Assembly (NCBI RefSeq): GCF_008935075.1
Contig: NZ_CP044545.1
Span: 2,321,501-2,385,500 of the forward strand
Source: Pradoshia sp. D12
GTDB lineage: Bacteria > Bacillota > Bacilli > Bacillales > Pradoshiaceae
Direction: 5' to 3'
Length of the DNA stretch: 64,000 nucleotides
Shown here: positions 46,829 through 57,085 of the stretch, in pieces
Position numbering within the stretch: position 1 is the first letter of the stretch
Layout of the letters: each line of letters opens with the position of its first letter
Position numbers and translations under genes: made by a program
Notes under the pieces: generated by a model
The model's input: only the letters and a program-made list of their open reading frames with translations
Databases searched by the model: none
What the model was told of the DNA's origin: nothing

Positions 46829-47484
46829 TTTCCTTTTCCTGCTGCTTTCATTCTTTTTTTCCCTTCACGGCACAGTAGAAGCATAGGACACTCCTCACAT
46901 TTTGGCGATTGAGCTTTGCAATGGTATCTACCAAAGAAAATTAATCGGTGATGGGTAATCGACCATTCTTCCTCTGGGATTCTTCTCATCAGCGTTTTTT
47001 CAACCTCTAAGACGGAGTCCTTCCACCTGCATATACCAAGCCTTTTACTTACTCTCTCCACGTGTGTATCCACAGCGATTGCAGGTGTTCCATACGCTAC
47101 TGAAACAACCACATTCGCTGTCTTTCTCCCTACTCCGGGAAGCTCAACTAATAAATCCCGGTCATTCGGAACTACCCCATTGTATTTTTCCAGAATAATC
47201 TGCGATAACTTCTGAATATTTTTCGCTTTATTTCTGTATAAACCAATTGAACGAATATCATTTTCCAATTCACTAAGCGGTACAGAAAGGAAATCCTCTG
47301 GTTTTTTATATTTTTGAAAGAGATTTTTCGTTACTTTATTCACCAAAGCATCCGTACATTGTGCCGATAATACTACCGCCACGGTTAATTCGAATGGATT
47401 GGAATGATTTAATTCGCAATGGGCCTCAGGAAACATTCTTGCCATTTCGTCGAGACAATAACGAATTTGTGTATTGGTAAGCAT
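46825..47484 (-). CDS. nth: Endonuclease III
   Basis: 219 aa bifunctional DNA glycosylase/AP lyase for oxidised pyrimidines. Helix-hairpin-helix LPGVGRKTANVV with catalytic Lys (about residue 119), Asp in AVDTHVERVSKRLG (about 138), and the C-terminal 4Fe-4S cluster C-x6-C-x2-C-x5-C (CKAQSPKCEECPMLLLC). Complete and full length. It lies between dnaD and ypoC; a terminator separates it from dnaD so partial read-through or another promoter is needed. Confidence 0.95.
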   Translation of the reverse strand: MLTNTQIRYCLDEMARMFPEAHCELNHSNPFELTVAVVLSAQCTDALVNKVTKNLFQKYKKPEDFLSVPLSELENDIRSIGLYRNKAKNIQKLSQIILEKYNGVVPNDRDLLVELPGVGRKTANVVVSVAYGTPAIAVDTHVERVSKRLGICRWKDSVLEVEKTLMRRIPEEEWSITHHRLIFFGRYHCKAQSPKCEECPMLLLCREGKKRMKAAGKGK

Positions 47485-47520
47485 CTAAATCCCCCTCCCT
47501 TTATTCTTTATTTTTCGCGA

Positions 47521-47557
47521 ATAAAAAGACCGGATAAAAGGATCTATCCTGGTCTAT
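47521..47557 (-). terminator. Terminator between dnaD and nth
   Basis: AGACC-A-GGAT pairs with ATCCGGTCT on the minus strand with T5 tail, after the dnaD stop at 47568. Confidence 0.75.
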
Positions 47558-47567
47558 CGATTAAAGT

Positions 47568-48254
47568 CTATTCTAGCCAATTATATAATGGCAACTCTTT
47601 AGCAACGGGAACAGTTTTAGCAGGACTTTTTTTCGTGTAGCTTCTGAAGCGTTCACTATACGCCTTGGCTTGTTCCAACGTTTTGATACTGTGTTTCTTC
47701 CAATCGAACAAAATACGATCTATATATCTGAAACTGAGCTTTCCGGAGATAACGGCTTCTTTAAGAGCAGCCTTAACCAAATCAGGTGAATGCTGATCCT
47801 CATCCAGCCACATCGTTAATGTTTCACCCTCAAAGGGTGATAAGGGCCGGCCAAATTCCTTTTCAAATACGGTATATAAGGATTCACTCTTAATTACTTT
47901 CTCTTCAAAGTCGGTTTGCTTAGCTTCTTTTAAATAATGATAGGCCAATTTTTCAAATAATGGCTTGATTGAATAGCTCTCATAACCTGGTTTTTCATCC
48001 TCTGTAATATCTAAGAAACCATGCTGAACCAGTTTTCTAAGCAGGTTAGTACAGTCCATTTCAGTGAGGTTCATTACAGAAGAGATTTCAGCAGGAGTGG
48101 GAAATGAATTCCCGTTCATCGAAAAGTTTTCAACATGTAGTAAAAGCATCATCTCTTGTTCATTTAATCCCATCTCTTTGTAACTGCTTAACAAATAAGA
48201 GGGTATGACAACATTCGCCTGCTTAATCCAATTCGACAGATTTTTTATAGTCAT
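47568..48254 (-). CDS. dnaD: Replication initiation protein DnaD
   Basis: 228 aa from ATG 48254 behind GAGGTG. N-terminal winged helix (DDBH1, about 1-110: LLHVENFSMNGNSFPTP) and C-terminal DDBH2 domain (about 125-200) with the YxxxI motif YIDRILFDWKK at its end. DnaD acts with DnaA, DnaB and DnaI to load the DnaC helicase at oriC and restart forks. Downstream of asnS on the same strand. Confidence 0.95.
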   Translation of the reverse strand: MTIKNLSNWIKQANVVIPSYLLSSYKEMGLNEQEMMLLLHVENFSMNGNSFPTPAEISSVMNLTEMDCTNLLRKLVQHGFLDITEDEKPGYESYSIKPLFEKLAYHYLKEAKQTDFEEKVIKSESLYTVFEKEFGRPLSPFEGETLTMWLDEDQHSPDLVKAALKEAVISGKLSFRYIDRILFDWKKHSIKTLEQAKAYSERFRSYTKKSPAKTVPVAKELPLYNWLE

Positions 48255-48308
48255 AATTCGACACCTCACCTTTTAGTATACCATGTATGCTGATTTTGAA
48301 GTACGGAA

Positions 48309-48353
48309 AAATAAAACCTGACAATAAAATAAATTGCCAGGTTTTATTTGACT
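48309..48353 (-). terminator. Terminator of asnS
   Basis: AAATAAAACCTG pairs with CAGGTTTTATTT, extended by AATTGT/ACAATA-type pairing, with a T5 tail on the minus strand. Confidence 0.85.
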
Positions 48354-48354
48354 A

Positions 48355-49647
48355 TTAAGGATATAGACGATTTAAAAGACGAGGGAATGGAATCGTTTCA
48401 CGAACATGTTCCACACCGCTTATCCAAGCAACCGTTCTCTCTAGCCCAAGACCGAAGCCAGAATGAGGAACGGAACCATATTGACGTAATTCATAATACC
48501 ATTTGTAAGCATCCATACTTAAATTATGTTCATCAAGTCTTGCTTTTAATAGATCCATATCGTGGATACGTTCTGATCCACCAATGATTTCACCATAGCC
48601 TTCCGGTGCAATTAAATCTGCACATAAGACAACATCATCACGGTCAGGAGCAGGCTGCATGTAGAACGGCTTAATTCCTGTAGGATAATGGGTGATAAAC
48701 ACAGGCTTATCATAGCTTTCTGCAATTGCTGTTTCGTGAGGAGCACCGAAATCATCGCCCCACTCGATATCATCAAATCCCTTCTCATGCAAGAATTTAA
48801 TTGCATCATCATAGGTAATTCTAGGGAATGGTGCTTTGATATTTTCTAATTTGGAAGTATCTCTTCCTAGCGTTTTCAGCTCAATCACACAATTTTCCAG
48901 TACAGATTGAACGATATAGGAAACATATTGCTCTTGAACTTCTAAGTTCTCATTGAACTCAACAAATGCCATCTCTGGTTCAATCATCCAGAATTCGATT
49001 AAATGACGTCGCGTTTTGGATTTCTCAGCACGGAATGTTGGACCGAAGGAGAATACTTTCCCAAGTGCCATTGCTGCCGCTTCCATATATAATTGTCCAC
49101 TTTGAGATAGATAAGCATCTTCATCAAAGTATTTCGTTGCGAACAATTCTGAAGTACCCTCTGGAGCACTTCCTGTAAGAATCGGCGGGTCAACTTTTAC
49201 AAAGCCCTCTTTATTAAAGAATTCATACGTAGCACGAATGATCTCATTACGAATTTTCATGACAGCATGCTGGCGCTTTGAACGAAGCCATAAATGTCTG
49301 TGATCCATAAGGAACTCAGTGCCATGCTGTTTCGGTGTAATCGGATAGTCAACTGCTTCTGCAATTACTTCAAGTCCTGTTACAAGTAGTTCGTAACCAA
49401 ATGGGGAACGCTCATCCTCCTGAACAATACCTTTCACCCATACGGACGTTTCCTGAGTAATCTTCTTAGCGGTATTGAATAATTCTTCATCAACCTCTGC
49501 TTTGACAACTACGCCTTGAATAAAGCCTGTACCATCGCGCAGCTGCAAGAAAGCAATTTTTCCTGAAGAACGTTTATTGGCAATCCAAGCACCTATCTTA
49601 ACTTCTTCATTAACATATTTATATACTTCATTAATTGTACATTTCAC
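48355..49647 (-). CDS. asnS: Asparaginyl-tRNA synthetase
   Basis: 430 aa from GTG 49647 ([12 protein letters not shown]), which follows GGAGGG at 6 nt and gives the same length as B. subtilis AsnS; a TTG at 49662 is inside that site. Class IIb: OB-fold (about 1-100, [15 protein letters not shown]), motif 2 [14 protein letters not shown] and motif 3 [14 protein letters not shown]. Charges tRNA-Asn. No T-box leader is seen; a sigma-A promoter lies 50 bases upstream. Confidence 0.95.
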   Translation of the reverse strand: MKCTINEVYKYVNEEVKIGAWIANKRSSGKIAFLQLRDGTGFIQGVVVKAEVDEELFNTAKKITQETSVWVKGIVQEDERSPFGYELLVTGLEVIAEAVDYPITPKQHGTEFLMDHRHLWLRSKRQHAVMKIRNEIIRATYEFFNKEGFVKVDPPILTGSAPEGTSELFATKYFDEDAYLSQSGQLYMEAAAMALGKVFSFGPTFRAEKSKTRRHLIEFWMIEPEMAFVEFNENLEVQEQYVSYIVQSVLENCVIELKTLGRDTSKLENIKAPFPRITYDDAIKFLHEKGFDDIEWGDDFGAPHETAIAESYDKPVFITHYPTGIKPFYMQPAPDRDDVVLCADLIAPEGYGEIIGGSERIHDMDLLKARLDEHNLSMDAYKWYYELRQYGSVPHSGFGLGLERTVAWISGVEHVRETIPFPRLLNRLYP

Positions 49648-49695
49648 ATTTTTTCCCTCCAAAGCTTAAACAAAACCAGGTTATGTACCCTATTC

Positions 49696-49724
49696 ATTAT
49701 ACAAGTACCAAAATGGACAAGCAA
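49696..49724 (-). promoter_or_regulatory. Sigma-A promoter of asnS
   Basis: TTGCTT (49724-49719), 17-nt spacer, TATAAT (49701-49696). The rest of the gap to aspB (49725-49959) shows nothing certain. Confidence 0.65.
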
Positions 49725-49959
49725 ATACAAAATTTCACCTGTACATGAAATAATCCATTATTTCATCGATCCTTTGCAGAAAACATCCATTCTCGCTTGC
49801 TCGTTTTTTAAATTAATCCTTAACCCCCTCATTTACCATCAGTCAGTAAGGTAATGAAGCGGCTTAAATTAATACCATTCACTCAAAAAACCACTTTAAG
49901 ATCATCCAGGAATTTTCCTTAAGGGGTCGTTTCGTTTACCGCCTCCCTGTGAATCCTAT

Positions 49960-51156
49960 TTATTCAGCCTTTGTTGCTGATTTATTTATCACATATTCCT
50001 TTATACGCTTAACAGCTTCTTGAAGTGCTTCTAACGATATAGCATACGATAAGCGTATATTATCAGGTGCACCAAAGCCAGAACCGGGAACTACGGCTAC
50101 CAGAGCATTTTCCAATAGATCTTCTACAAAATCATCTACACTGTTAAATCCACACATCTCTGCCGTTTTTGAGACATTTGGGAACAGGTAGAATGCCCCC
50201 TGAGGTTTCAGACAAGTCAATCCCGGTATCTCAAGCAATTGATCGTAAATAGCATCCAATCTTTGTTCAAACGCACTTCGCATAATTTCAACTTGATCTT
50301 GCGGTCCTGTATAGGCTTCAATTGTTGCATATTGTGCGGTCGTTGTCGGATTGGACGTACTGTGGCTTGCCAAGTTCGTCATTGCTTTAATTAACGCTTG
50401 GTCACCTGCCGCATAACCAATTCTCCATCCTGTCATAGAATGGGATTTGGAAACACCGTTAATGACGATTGTTTGCTGCTTAAGCTCTTCGGAAAGCTCT
50501 GCTATCGATACATGTTCATGGTTGTGGTAGACCAATTTCTCATAAATTTCATCTGAAACTATAATAATATCATGTTTTAAACATACCTCACCAATCGCCT
50601 GTAATTCTTCAGCTGTGTATATCATACCGGTAGGATTGCTTGGTGAATTGATAATAAGCGCTCTCGTTTTTTCAGTAATTGCTTTTTCAATCTGTAAAGG
50701 CGTTACCTTAAATTGATTTTCTTCTTTACCTTCAATATAAACAGGCACTCCATCTGCCAATTTAACTTGTTCCGGATAGCTTACCCAATATGGAGTAGGA
50801 ATCAGCACTTCATCCTCTTCATCCAAAATTGCCTGAAAAAGTGTATATAAAGCGTGCTTGGCACCTGAAGCGATAAAAATTTGGCCGTTACTGTATGTTA
50901 GTCCTTGATCTTTTTGCAGTTTATCTGCGACAACCTTGCGCAGGGATTGCAATCCAGCAGAAGGTGTATATTTTGTGTGGCCATCCCGCATGGACTTTTG
51001 CGCTGCTTCGAGTATGTTAGCTGGAGTATTGAAATCTGGTTCTCCTGCTCCAAGTCCAATAATGTCCAGACCTTGGGCTTTAAGCTCTTTTGCTTTGGCT
51101 GTTATTGCTAGTGTTGATGATGGTGTTAATGCTGATACTCTTTTTGCTAATTTCAT
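49960..51156 (-). CDS. aspB: Aspartate aminotransferase
   Basis: 398 aa class I PLP aminotransferase. IGLGAGEPDFNTP near the N-terminus, NSPSNPTG substrate loop, and Schiff-base lysine in SKSHSMTGWRIGY (about 235). Ends with GFGAPDNIRLSYA. The I-gamma type of AspB. It makes aspartate from oxaloacetate and glutamate. Placed with asnS and ypmB as in B. subtilis; spacing of 17 bases to ypmB implies one operon. Confidence 0.95.
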   Translation of the reverse strand: MKLAKRVSALTPSSTLAITAKAKELKAQGLDIIGLGAGEPDFNTPANILEAAQKSMRDGHTKYTPSAGLQSLRKVVADKLQKDQGLTYSNGQIFIASGAKHALYTLFQAILDEEDEVLIPTPYWVSYPEQVKLADGVPVYIEGKEENQFKVTPLQIEKAITEKTRALIINSPSNPTGMIYTAEELQAIGEVCLKHDIIIVSDEIYEKLVYHNHEHVSIAELSEELKQQTIVINGVSKSHSMTGWRIGYAAGDQALIKAMTNLASHSTSNPTTTAQYATIEAYTGPQDQVEIMRSAFEQRLDAIYDQLLEIPGLTCLKPQGAFYLFPNVSKTAEMCGFNSVDDFVEDLLENALVAVVPGSGFGAPDNIRLSYAISLEALQEAVKRIKEYVINKSATKAE

Positions 51157-51173
51157 CCGGTTCCATCTCCATC

Positions 51174-51650
51174 CTACAGATTATCGTAATTACGTATTAA
51201 ATTGCCTGTTTTGAAATTCAGGTAATAATACCCATAAAGGTCTTTATTATTTTTATAGGTTACTTCCCATAAGGGTTGATTATTTTCCATTCCCAAATGG
51301 GCAGACACAATCTTCTTCACATTCTTTTTTTCTTTCACGATTGCAATGGCTTTATTTTTACTAATACCTTCTGAGAGGGCAATAATCTGGCTTTTCTTTT
51401 TCTTATCATCCGGCACCCAAACACCGATTTTTTTGCCATCTGCTGTTTTGCCAGTTATTACACTCCATGTCTCATTTCCATTATATAAATAGAAATCATC
51501 CACTTCTGTCATTCCAGCTGTTTCTCTGGCAATATCTTCTGCACTCTTTTCAGCGTCTTTCCTGGTGCTGTCACCAGCATAGATAGCCTGAATAAAAAAG
51601 CCACTGCCAATCAGGATAATAATCACTATGCTCCAAATTACTTTTTTCAT
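51174..51650 (-). CDS. ypmB: YpmB, secreted PepSY/DUF5590-type protein
   Basis: 158 aa. Short N-terminal membrane anchor or signal (KKVIWSIVIIILIGSGFF, about 2-20), then an extracytoplasmic domain of two PepSY-like halves: SAEDIARETAGMTEVDDFY and KNKAIAIVKEKKNVKKI, ending in YYYLNFKTGNLI. Function unknown. Synteny with ypmB between ypmA and aspB. Confidence 0.85.
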   Translation of the reverse strand: MKKVIWSIVIIILIGSGFFIQAIYAGDSTRKDAEKSAEDIARETAGMTEVDDFYLYNGNETWSVITGKTADGKKIGVWVPDDKKKKSQIIALSEGISKNKAIAIVKEKKNVKKIVSAHLGMENNQPLWEVTYKNNKDLYGYYYLNFKTGNLIRNYDNL

Positions 51651-51667
51651 ATCTATTTCCTTTCAAG

Positions 51668-51838
51668 TTATGTACGGTATATTGAAAAAACAGCTGTTTG
51701 TTGATCTTGTTTATCTAATGCCAAGCCAAACATTAAATTCTCTTTTTTCAACGTTTTATTTAAAGAATCAACGATTTTATATAAATCATTCGTGTATGTC
51801 AATTTAACACTTGATAATAGCTCTACCTTACTCTCCAT
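51668..51838 (-). CDS. ypmA: YpmA, DUF4264 small protein
   Basis: 56 aa from ATG 51838 (MESKVELLSSVKL), behind GGGAGG at 6 nt; the longer 51853 frame lacks a binding site. Equal in length to B. subtilis YpmA as I recall it. Beta-rich, no motif of known function. First of ypmA-ypmB-aspB. Confidence 0.82.
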   Translation of the reverse strand: MESKVELLSSVKLTYTNDLYKIVDSLNKTLKKENLMFGLALDKQDQQTAVFSIYRT

Positions 51839-51939
51839 TGTAAGTCCTCCCAAAACGTAGCGCTCTCGTACACATTATACCAAAATAAAATTGCAAATAG
51901 CTTTACTTTACTAAAAAAGCGAGCCAAACATTAAATTCC

Positions 51940-54543
51940 TTACATATTCCTGTATATTGGCTTTACGTAATTTAGACCATGTTCAAACATACTTCTATCA
52001 CTCCGAATCAAATCATTCTCGATCAAGACCCATTTGCTGTCTTTTTTATAATTCGGAGAAGTATTAAGCAAGCTTCTTAAATTAATGATTAACTCAGATA
52101 TTAAATCCTCATCTGGAATCGTGCTGTTCATTTCGACTGGAGGCTCAACCATTAAAATCATTGATCGGCCATTATAAGTATGCCAAACCTGATCCCAGCC
52201 AGTGTAATTCATTAAGAGAATTGATTGGTCAACAGCAAGATGATTTCGCAGCATTTTCATGGCAGAACCGGAGGATAGTCCCTGAGCCTGCAACTGTATG
52301 TGCGTAAATTCTGCTAATCCCTTCATATCATTATATATTGTTTTTAATGATTCTTGTGATTGAAAAAGAAGGATTAAGGGCTTATGTTGCTTTTTCACAA
52401 AATCAATCAGCGTATATCCCGACTTTTCCTTCAATGGAGTCAATATCGTTAAATATTGCTCTTTTACCGGGGGGATCACCAGGCTACTCAACTTGTTTTC
52501 CTGAACACCTAATTGTTGTGAAATAAAATGGAAGGATCCACCTACCGTCAAGACATCTGAAATAAATAAAATATGGCTATCCGGCTTTAATAAGTTTCGA
52601 TTAACCCATTTTGAGACCGATAAGGGCTGGGCATATATTTGGACTGAATTTCTATTTCCCTTTACATTCCAACTCGCCCAAACCTCATCATTTGTATCCA
52701 GACTCTTAAAAAACCTATTTAAAGTAACTCGGATTAAATTTATTTCCCCCGATAATTTTGTTAATTCATCAATAATGTTAAATTGACTTCGCTTTAATTT
52801 TTCAATTGGTACTTGGTTCAACTCACCAAGGATCTGTTGAAATTGTACTACTAATAAACCGAGAGAGTCATACAGATCATTGGCTTCTTTTAATAATTGA
52901 TCCATGTATTTTTTATTCTCCAGCTCAGAAAAATCAAGCTTACATTGCACTCTAGGTCCGTCCATATCCTTTTTGCTTTTCATTCCATATGTGAACAATG
53001 CCTCATAAAAGCTCTCCACACTGCATGCGATTTCTTCCAATAAAACAGCCAGTTGATTTTCATTATATGAACCGGTCGTTTTTTCCTTTAAAAGCAATAT
53101 GACAGATCTCAATAGTTGCCGATTATCCAAAGTTCCAATTTTATTCAAGATATTCCTCACTTCTACATAGCTCAGCTCTTTCGTTAATCCGCTTTGAACA
53201 GAGGATGGAAAATAATTAGCTTCCTCAAGTACTATATTAGGGCACTCGCTTAAGAAATCCCCTGTTTGAATATCCGAAATTAGACTGTCATGAGTACTAA
53301 GAATAATCTTTGCCTGCTTAGCAGCCAGCATCTGTCTCGAATAGAAGTCCCGTTCCGTCCACGGCTTAAGTAAGCGTGGATGCAAATGGGCATGGTGGGC
53401 TACTTCCTTCCAATATTCTCTTCCCCCCGAGGATAAATTAAGCTCTTCCAAACAGCCTGTATTTGTCATGGTTAACCAGACTAATATTTGCATTTTTGCG
53501 ATTGTACTTTCGTAATTTTGTTGTTTTTCCCGCATCGATTGCTCGAACTTCGGCAAACTTAAATACTGCTCCTTAGAATGCAATATGCTAACTTGATTTT
53601 GAATCATTTTAGAAGAATAATCCCTCTGAAAAATACCCATTAACTGTTCAGCTGTATGTTTAGTATGGGCAGCTATGGTTACCTGTACATGATTTTCATT
53701 GGCATATTCATAAAAGGCTTTTATATGTCCGGTAAAATCCCGTGTCCCATCTTCTACTAAACTAACGTTATGACTCTTAAAGCTCTTCTTTAATATGTTA
53801 TGTAACGCTGATTCATCAAGAGAAATATGTTTTTTTTCATTCTCCTGTTGTGTTAGGCTTTCAATTGATTTCTGCCTAACAATTGCGATACCACGATAAA
53901 TATCTAGATCTGGTCTCCATGGCTCACTCATCGTTGAATATTCATTTAATATCTCAGCCAATAATTCTTTAAGCTCGCTTTTTAATAAAAATGATAATCT
54001 GTATAATGATTTAATGGTAGGTTTCGGCAATTTCTTTAATTGTTTGTAAAACTCGATAAACAAAAGAGCCGTTACATAAGCATCACTGTCTGCTTGATGT
54101 GGCCGCTCATGAAGAAAGCCATAGGCTTTTCCTAACTCCTCTAGTTTAAAACTCGACATTCCAGGATTGACGATTTTTGCTAGTTCCACCGTATCTACGG
54201 TATATCCAAGAAAACGCTCATACCCTACACGTTCCAATTCAGCCTGTAAAAATGTCAAATCGAATAATACGTTATGAGCAACAAAAACAGCCTCATCCAA
54301 TACACCAATAATGTAGGGTGCCAACTCTTTAAATGTCGGTGCATTCTCCACGTCTGCATCCGTAATACCGGTTAATTCCTGTATGAATAGAGGGATGGAC
54401 CTCCCTGGATTTATGTAAGATGAATATTGGTATGTGATTTCACCATTTTCAATGACGTTAGCCGCAATTTGAATGATGCGATCACCATTTTTAGGGTTAT
54501 TACCTGTAGTCTCCAAGTCGATTACTACATACTTACTTTTCAT
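51940..54543 (-). CDS. dinG: DinG-type protein: intact exonuclease, decayed helicase
   Basis: 867 aa from ATG 54543 behind AGGTG. N-terminal DEDDh 3'-5' exonuclease is complete: VIDLETTG (Asp, Glu, about residue 9), VAHNVLFDLTFL (Asp), PHQADSDAYVT (His, Asp). The long remainder follows the DinG/XPD helicase plan (PKFEQSM, QILVWLTMTNTG, ELNLSSGG) but its Walker A position reads EDGTRDFTGH (about 264-273) without the GKT/S, the DEAH box reads EEAN (about 440), and the motif VI QxxGRxxR region is absent. Probably a nuclease without helicase activity, as described for S. aureus DinG. Confidence 0.88.
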   Translation of the reverse strand: MKSKYVVIDLETTGNNPKNGDRIIQIAANVIENGEITYQYSSYINPGRSIPLFIQELTGITDADVENAPTFKELAPYIIGVLDEAVFVAHNVLFDLTFLQAELERVGYERFLGYTVDTVELAKIVNPGMSSFKLEELGKAYGFLHERPHQADSDAYVTALLFIEFYKQLKKLPKPTIKSLYRLSFLLKSELKELLAEILNEYSTMSEPWRPDLDIYRGIAIVRQKSIESLTQQENEKKHISLDESALHNILKKSFKSHNVSLVEDGTRDFTGHIKAFYEYANENHVQVTIAAHTKHTAEQLMGIFQRDYSSKMIQNQVSILHSKEQYLSLPKFEQSMREKQQNYESTIAKMQILVWLTMTNTGCLEELNLSSGGREYWKEVAHHAHLHPRLLKPWTERDFYSRQMLAAKQAKIILSTHDSLISDIQTGDFLSECPNIVLEEANYFPSSVQSGLTKELSYVEVRNILNKIGTLDNRQLLRSVILLLKEKTTGSYNENQLAVLLEEIACSVESFYEALFTYGMKSKKDMDGPRVQCKLDFSELENKKYMDQLLKEANDLYDSLGLLVVQFQQILGELNQVPIEKLKRSQFNIIDELTKLSGEINLIRVTLNRFFKSLDTNDEVWASWNVKGNRNSVQIYAQPLSVSKWVNRNLLKPDSHILFISDVLTVGGSFHFISQQLGVQENKLSSLVIPPVKEQYLTILTPLKEKSGYTLIDFVKKQHKPLILLFQSQESLKTIYNDMKGLAEFTHIQLQAQGLSSGSAMKMLRNHLAVDQSILLMNYTGWDQVWHTYNGRSMILMVEPPVEMNSTIPDEDLISELIINLRSLLNTSPNYKKDSKWVLIENDLIRSDRSMFEHGLNYVKPIYRNM

Positions 54544-54743
54544 ATTTAACACCTGCTCACTTCTTCTCTAACTTGCTTCTGTTTAGCTGATGGAAAAATT
54601 CACAATGGCACCTTATTTTCCATTTTATTTTTTGGGTCCCCTATCATACACTCTTCATATCATTTATCGTTACCCATTATCTACTGTTATATCAAAACCA
54701 GCCTTATTAATCAAAGAAGAATGAAGACTATTGGTTAATAAAA

Positions 54744-54789
54744 AACAAACGCTGGTTCCCTTAAAGATTTAAGGGGATCAGCGTTTGTT
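54744..54789 (-). terminator. Terminator of the panBCD operon
   Basis: AAACGCTG...CAGCGTTT with inner CCCCTTAA/TTAAGGG, then GTTTTTTATT on the minus strand. It separates panD from dinG. Confidence 0.88.
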
Positions 54790-54803
54790 CATTAACAAAG
54801 TCA

Positions 54804-55187
54804 TTAAATGATCGTTGCCTCTGGTTCGGCTCCAAGCATTTCAACAATTGTATTATACTCATCAAGAACAGCCACTTTAGGCCGATGGCTTCTTACATAA
54901 GCTTCTTCTATTAATCCATAGGATATAATGATTATTTTATCACCTTCCTGAACTAGACGGGCAGCAGCTCCATTTAGGCAGATTACACCACTGCCTCTCT
55001 TACCGGGAATGATATATGTTTCAAAACGTGCACCATTATTATTATTTACAATCTGAACTTTCTCATTTGGAAGCATATCTACCGCATCTAATAAATCTTC
55101 ATCAATTGTAATACTGCCTACATAGTTTAAGTTTGCCTCAGTAACTGTTGCTCTGTGAAGCTTTGCTTTCATCATATTGCGAAACAT
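54804..55187 (-). CDS. panD: Aspartate 1-decarboxylase precursor
   Basis: 127 aa. The self-cleavage site is GS in [13 protein letters not shown] (Gly24-Ser25), which gives the pyruvoyl group on the alpha chain. Makes beta-alanine for pantothenate. C-terminal FNGAA-like LNGAAARLV and [11 protein letters not shown] are typical. Last gene of panBCD. Confidence 0.96.
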   Translation of the reverse strand: MFRNMMKAKLHRATVTEANLNYVGSITIDEDLLDAVDMLPNEKVQIVNNNNGARFETYIIPGKRGSGVICLNGAAARLVQEGDKIIIISYGLIEEAYVRSHRPKVAVLDEYNTIVEMLGAEPEATII

Positions 55188-55207
55188 AATCTTACCCCCT
55201 TGTATGA

Positions 55208-56050
55208 CTATAAATTTATGATAATGTTGTCGATTAAACGAACAGACGTATATTGAACCGCCACTGCAAAGATGATTCTTTGATCATGCTCTGTAATCTC
55301 ACTCAAGTCCGGATAGGATAATCCTTCAAAATAATCGATTTGACCATTGATATGGGATTGCAAATACTCTTTCCCCTTTTCAAGCGCTTCCGCGGGACTG
55401 GCACCTTTTTGCAGCTGAGCTTTCACTTTGCAAAGACTTTTATAGATAAATGGAGCTTCTTCTCTTTCCTGCTCTGTTAAATTAATGTTTCTGGAGCTTA
55501 ATGCAAGACCATCCTCTTCACGCTTAATCTCAACACCAACCAGTTCAATCGGGAAATTAAAGTCATGGATAATCCCTTCTACTACAGCAACCTGTTGAGC
55601 ATCCTTCAGTCCAAAATAAGTTCGGGTCGGATGGACAATAGTGAATAATTTTGTCAGAACAGTCGCCACTCCATCAAAATGACCCGGTCTGGATTTTCCG
55701 CAAAGTACATCGGTGCGCTCATGCACTTTTACCGTCAGGGTTTGCTTATCCCCATACATTTCCTGAACTGTTGGATAAAATAAATAATCCACCCCTGCAT
55801 TTCGTGCCAGCTCTTCATCCCGTTCCATATCGCGTGGATATTTATCAAAATCCTCATTAGGACCAAATTGAAGCGGATTTACAAATATACTGATAACTAC
55901 CACATGATTTTTCTCTCTTGCTTCTTGAATAAGTGATAGATGTCCTTCATGCAAATATCCCATAGTTGGGACAAATCCGATGGAATGTTTCTTTTCCCTC
56001 TCTAAATCAAGTACTTCACGCAGTTCGTTTATCTGGCTGATAATCTTCAT
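55208..56050 (-). CDS. panC: Pantothenate synthetase
   Basis: 280 aa. [15 protein letters not shown] (HIGH-like ATP site), [20 protein letters not shown] and later [11 protein letters not shown] (KMSKS-like region). It joins pantoate and beta-alanine using ATP. Overlaps the panB stop codon by four bases (ATGA), so translation is coupled. Confidence 0.96.
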   Translation of the reverse strand: MKIISQINELREVLDLEREKKHSIGFVPTMGYLHEGHLSLIQEAREKNHVVVISIFVNPLQFGPNEDFDKYPRDMERDEELARNAGVDYLFYPTVQEMYGDKQTLTVKVHERTDVLCGKSRPGHFDGVATVLTKLFTIVHPTRTYFGLKDAQQVAVVEGIIHDFNFPIELVGVEIKREEDGLALSSRNINLTEQEREEAPFIYKSLCKVKAQLQKGASPAEALEKGKEYLQSHINGQIDYFEGLSYPDLSEITEHDQRIIFAVAVQYTSVRLIDNIIINL

Positions 56051-56883
56051 TTTTCTCCTCCATACAATGAGGCTAGTTCTTCTTCCTTCATCGTGAATGA
56101 GTGATCACGATCCGGAAAAATTCCCGATTTCACTTCTTTTATATGCTCAGACAAAGCATAGCCAATCACATCATTTAGATTAGCATAGGATTTTACAAAC
56201 TTGGCCACTCTGCCTACACCATATAATAAAACATCATGATAAACGAGAACCTGACCATCCGTACCGTTACCAGCACCAATCCCGATTGTTGGGATTATTA
56301 GTTCATTCGATATATGTTCAGCGACCTGATAAGGTACACATTCAAGCACAACGGCCATTGCCCCGGCTTCTTCACACTTTTTCGCATCCTCCAAAAGTTT
56401 AATTGCCGCCTCACTTGTTTTACCCTGGACTTTATAACCTCCAAGTACACCAACTGATTGCGGTGTTAAGCCTAAATGCGCCACTACCGGTATACCTGCA
56501 TCTGTCATCGCTTTTATTTTGCTAATAACATCTCCGGCACCCTCCATTTTGACCGCATCAGCCCCTGCCTCCTGCATAAGTCTTGCAGCATTTTTTAACG
56601 CTTCCTCATTTGTTGTGTGATACGTCAAAAACGGCAGATCCGTCACGATAAATGTGTTAGGTGCGCCTCTTTTAACAGCCTTCGTATGATGAATCATATC
56701 CTCGATAGTGACAGGAACAGTAGAATCATATCCTAAAATAACCATTCCAAGAGAGTCACCTACAAGAATCATATCGACCCCCGCTTGTTCTGCCAGTTTA
56801 GCAGATGGATAATCATACGCAGTCAGCATTGAAATTTTTTCTCTGTTTTCTTTTAGTTTCAAAAAATCCACAGCAAATTTCAT
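56047..56883 (-). CDS. panB: 3-methyl-2-oxobutanoate hydroxymethyltransferase
   Basis: 278 aa from ATG 56883 ([16 protein letters not shown]) behind GGAGGAAAG; an upstream in-frame ATG at 56904 is before the binding site. TIM-barrel marks [25 protein letters not shown] and [17 protein letters not shown] are present. It makes ketopantoate from 2-ketoisovalerate and methylene-THF. First gene of panBCD, under the leader at 56936-57079. Confidence 0.96.
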   Translation of the reverse strand: MKFAVDFLKLKENREKISMLTAYDYPSAKLAEQAGVDMILVGDSLGMVILGYDSTVPVTIEDMIHHTKAVKRGAPNTFIVTDLPFLTYHTTNEEALKNAARLMQEAGADAVKMEGAGDVISKIKAMTDAGIPVVAHLGLTPQSVGVLGGYKVQGKTSEAAIKLLEDAKKCEEAGAMAVVLECVPYQVAEHISNELIIPTIGIGAGNGTDGQVLVYHDVLLYGVGRVAKFVKSYANLNDVIGYALSEHIKEVKSGIFPDRDHSFTMKEEELASLYGGEK

Positions 56884-56933
56884 TTTTTCTTTCCTCCTTT
56901 TCATTCCGAGGAGAGAAAAACCTATTTACCAAA

Positions 56934-56961
56934 TAAAAAATCCTTCTAATTACAGAAGGAT
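56934..56961 (-). terminator. Intrinsic terminator in the panB leader
   Basis: ATCCTTCT, 6-nt loop, AGAAGGAT and T6 on the minus strand, about 50 bases before the panB start and downstream of the two pan-motif hairpins. It can only act as an attenuator of panBCD or as the birA terminator. Confidence 0.85.
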
Positions 56962-56986
56962 GGATTGGCATAATAGCTTTTATCCC

Positions 56987-57078
56987 TCTGTCCCGGTCCT
57001 TTCTTGGATACAGGCAGAATTATAAATCTATTTAAAATGACTACTATACAAGGTGCAGGTCGTTTCCGCTCCCGCCCT
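56987..57078 (-). ncRNA. Tandem pan-motif RNA element in the panB leader
   Basis: Two hairpins in tandem: 57051-57078 (AGGGCGGG against CCTGC-A-CCT) and 56987-57018 (TCTGCCT against GGG-A-CAGA). Each has a single bulged adenosine on the 3' arm. The pan motif, a predicted regulatory RNA upstream of pantothenate genes in Firmicutes including B. subtilis, is defined by such stem-loops with bulged A, often in pairs. The first hairpin begins at the expected transcription start. Confidence 0.6.
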
Positions 57079-57085
57079 TCTATGA

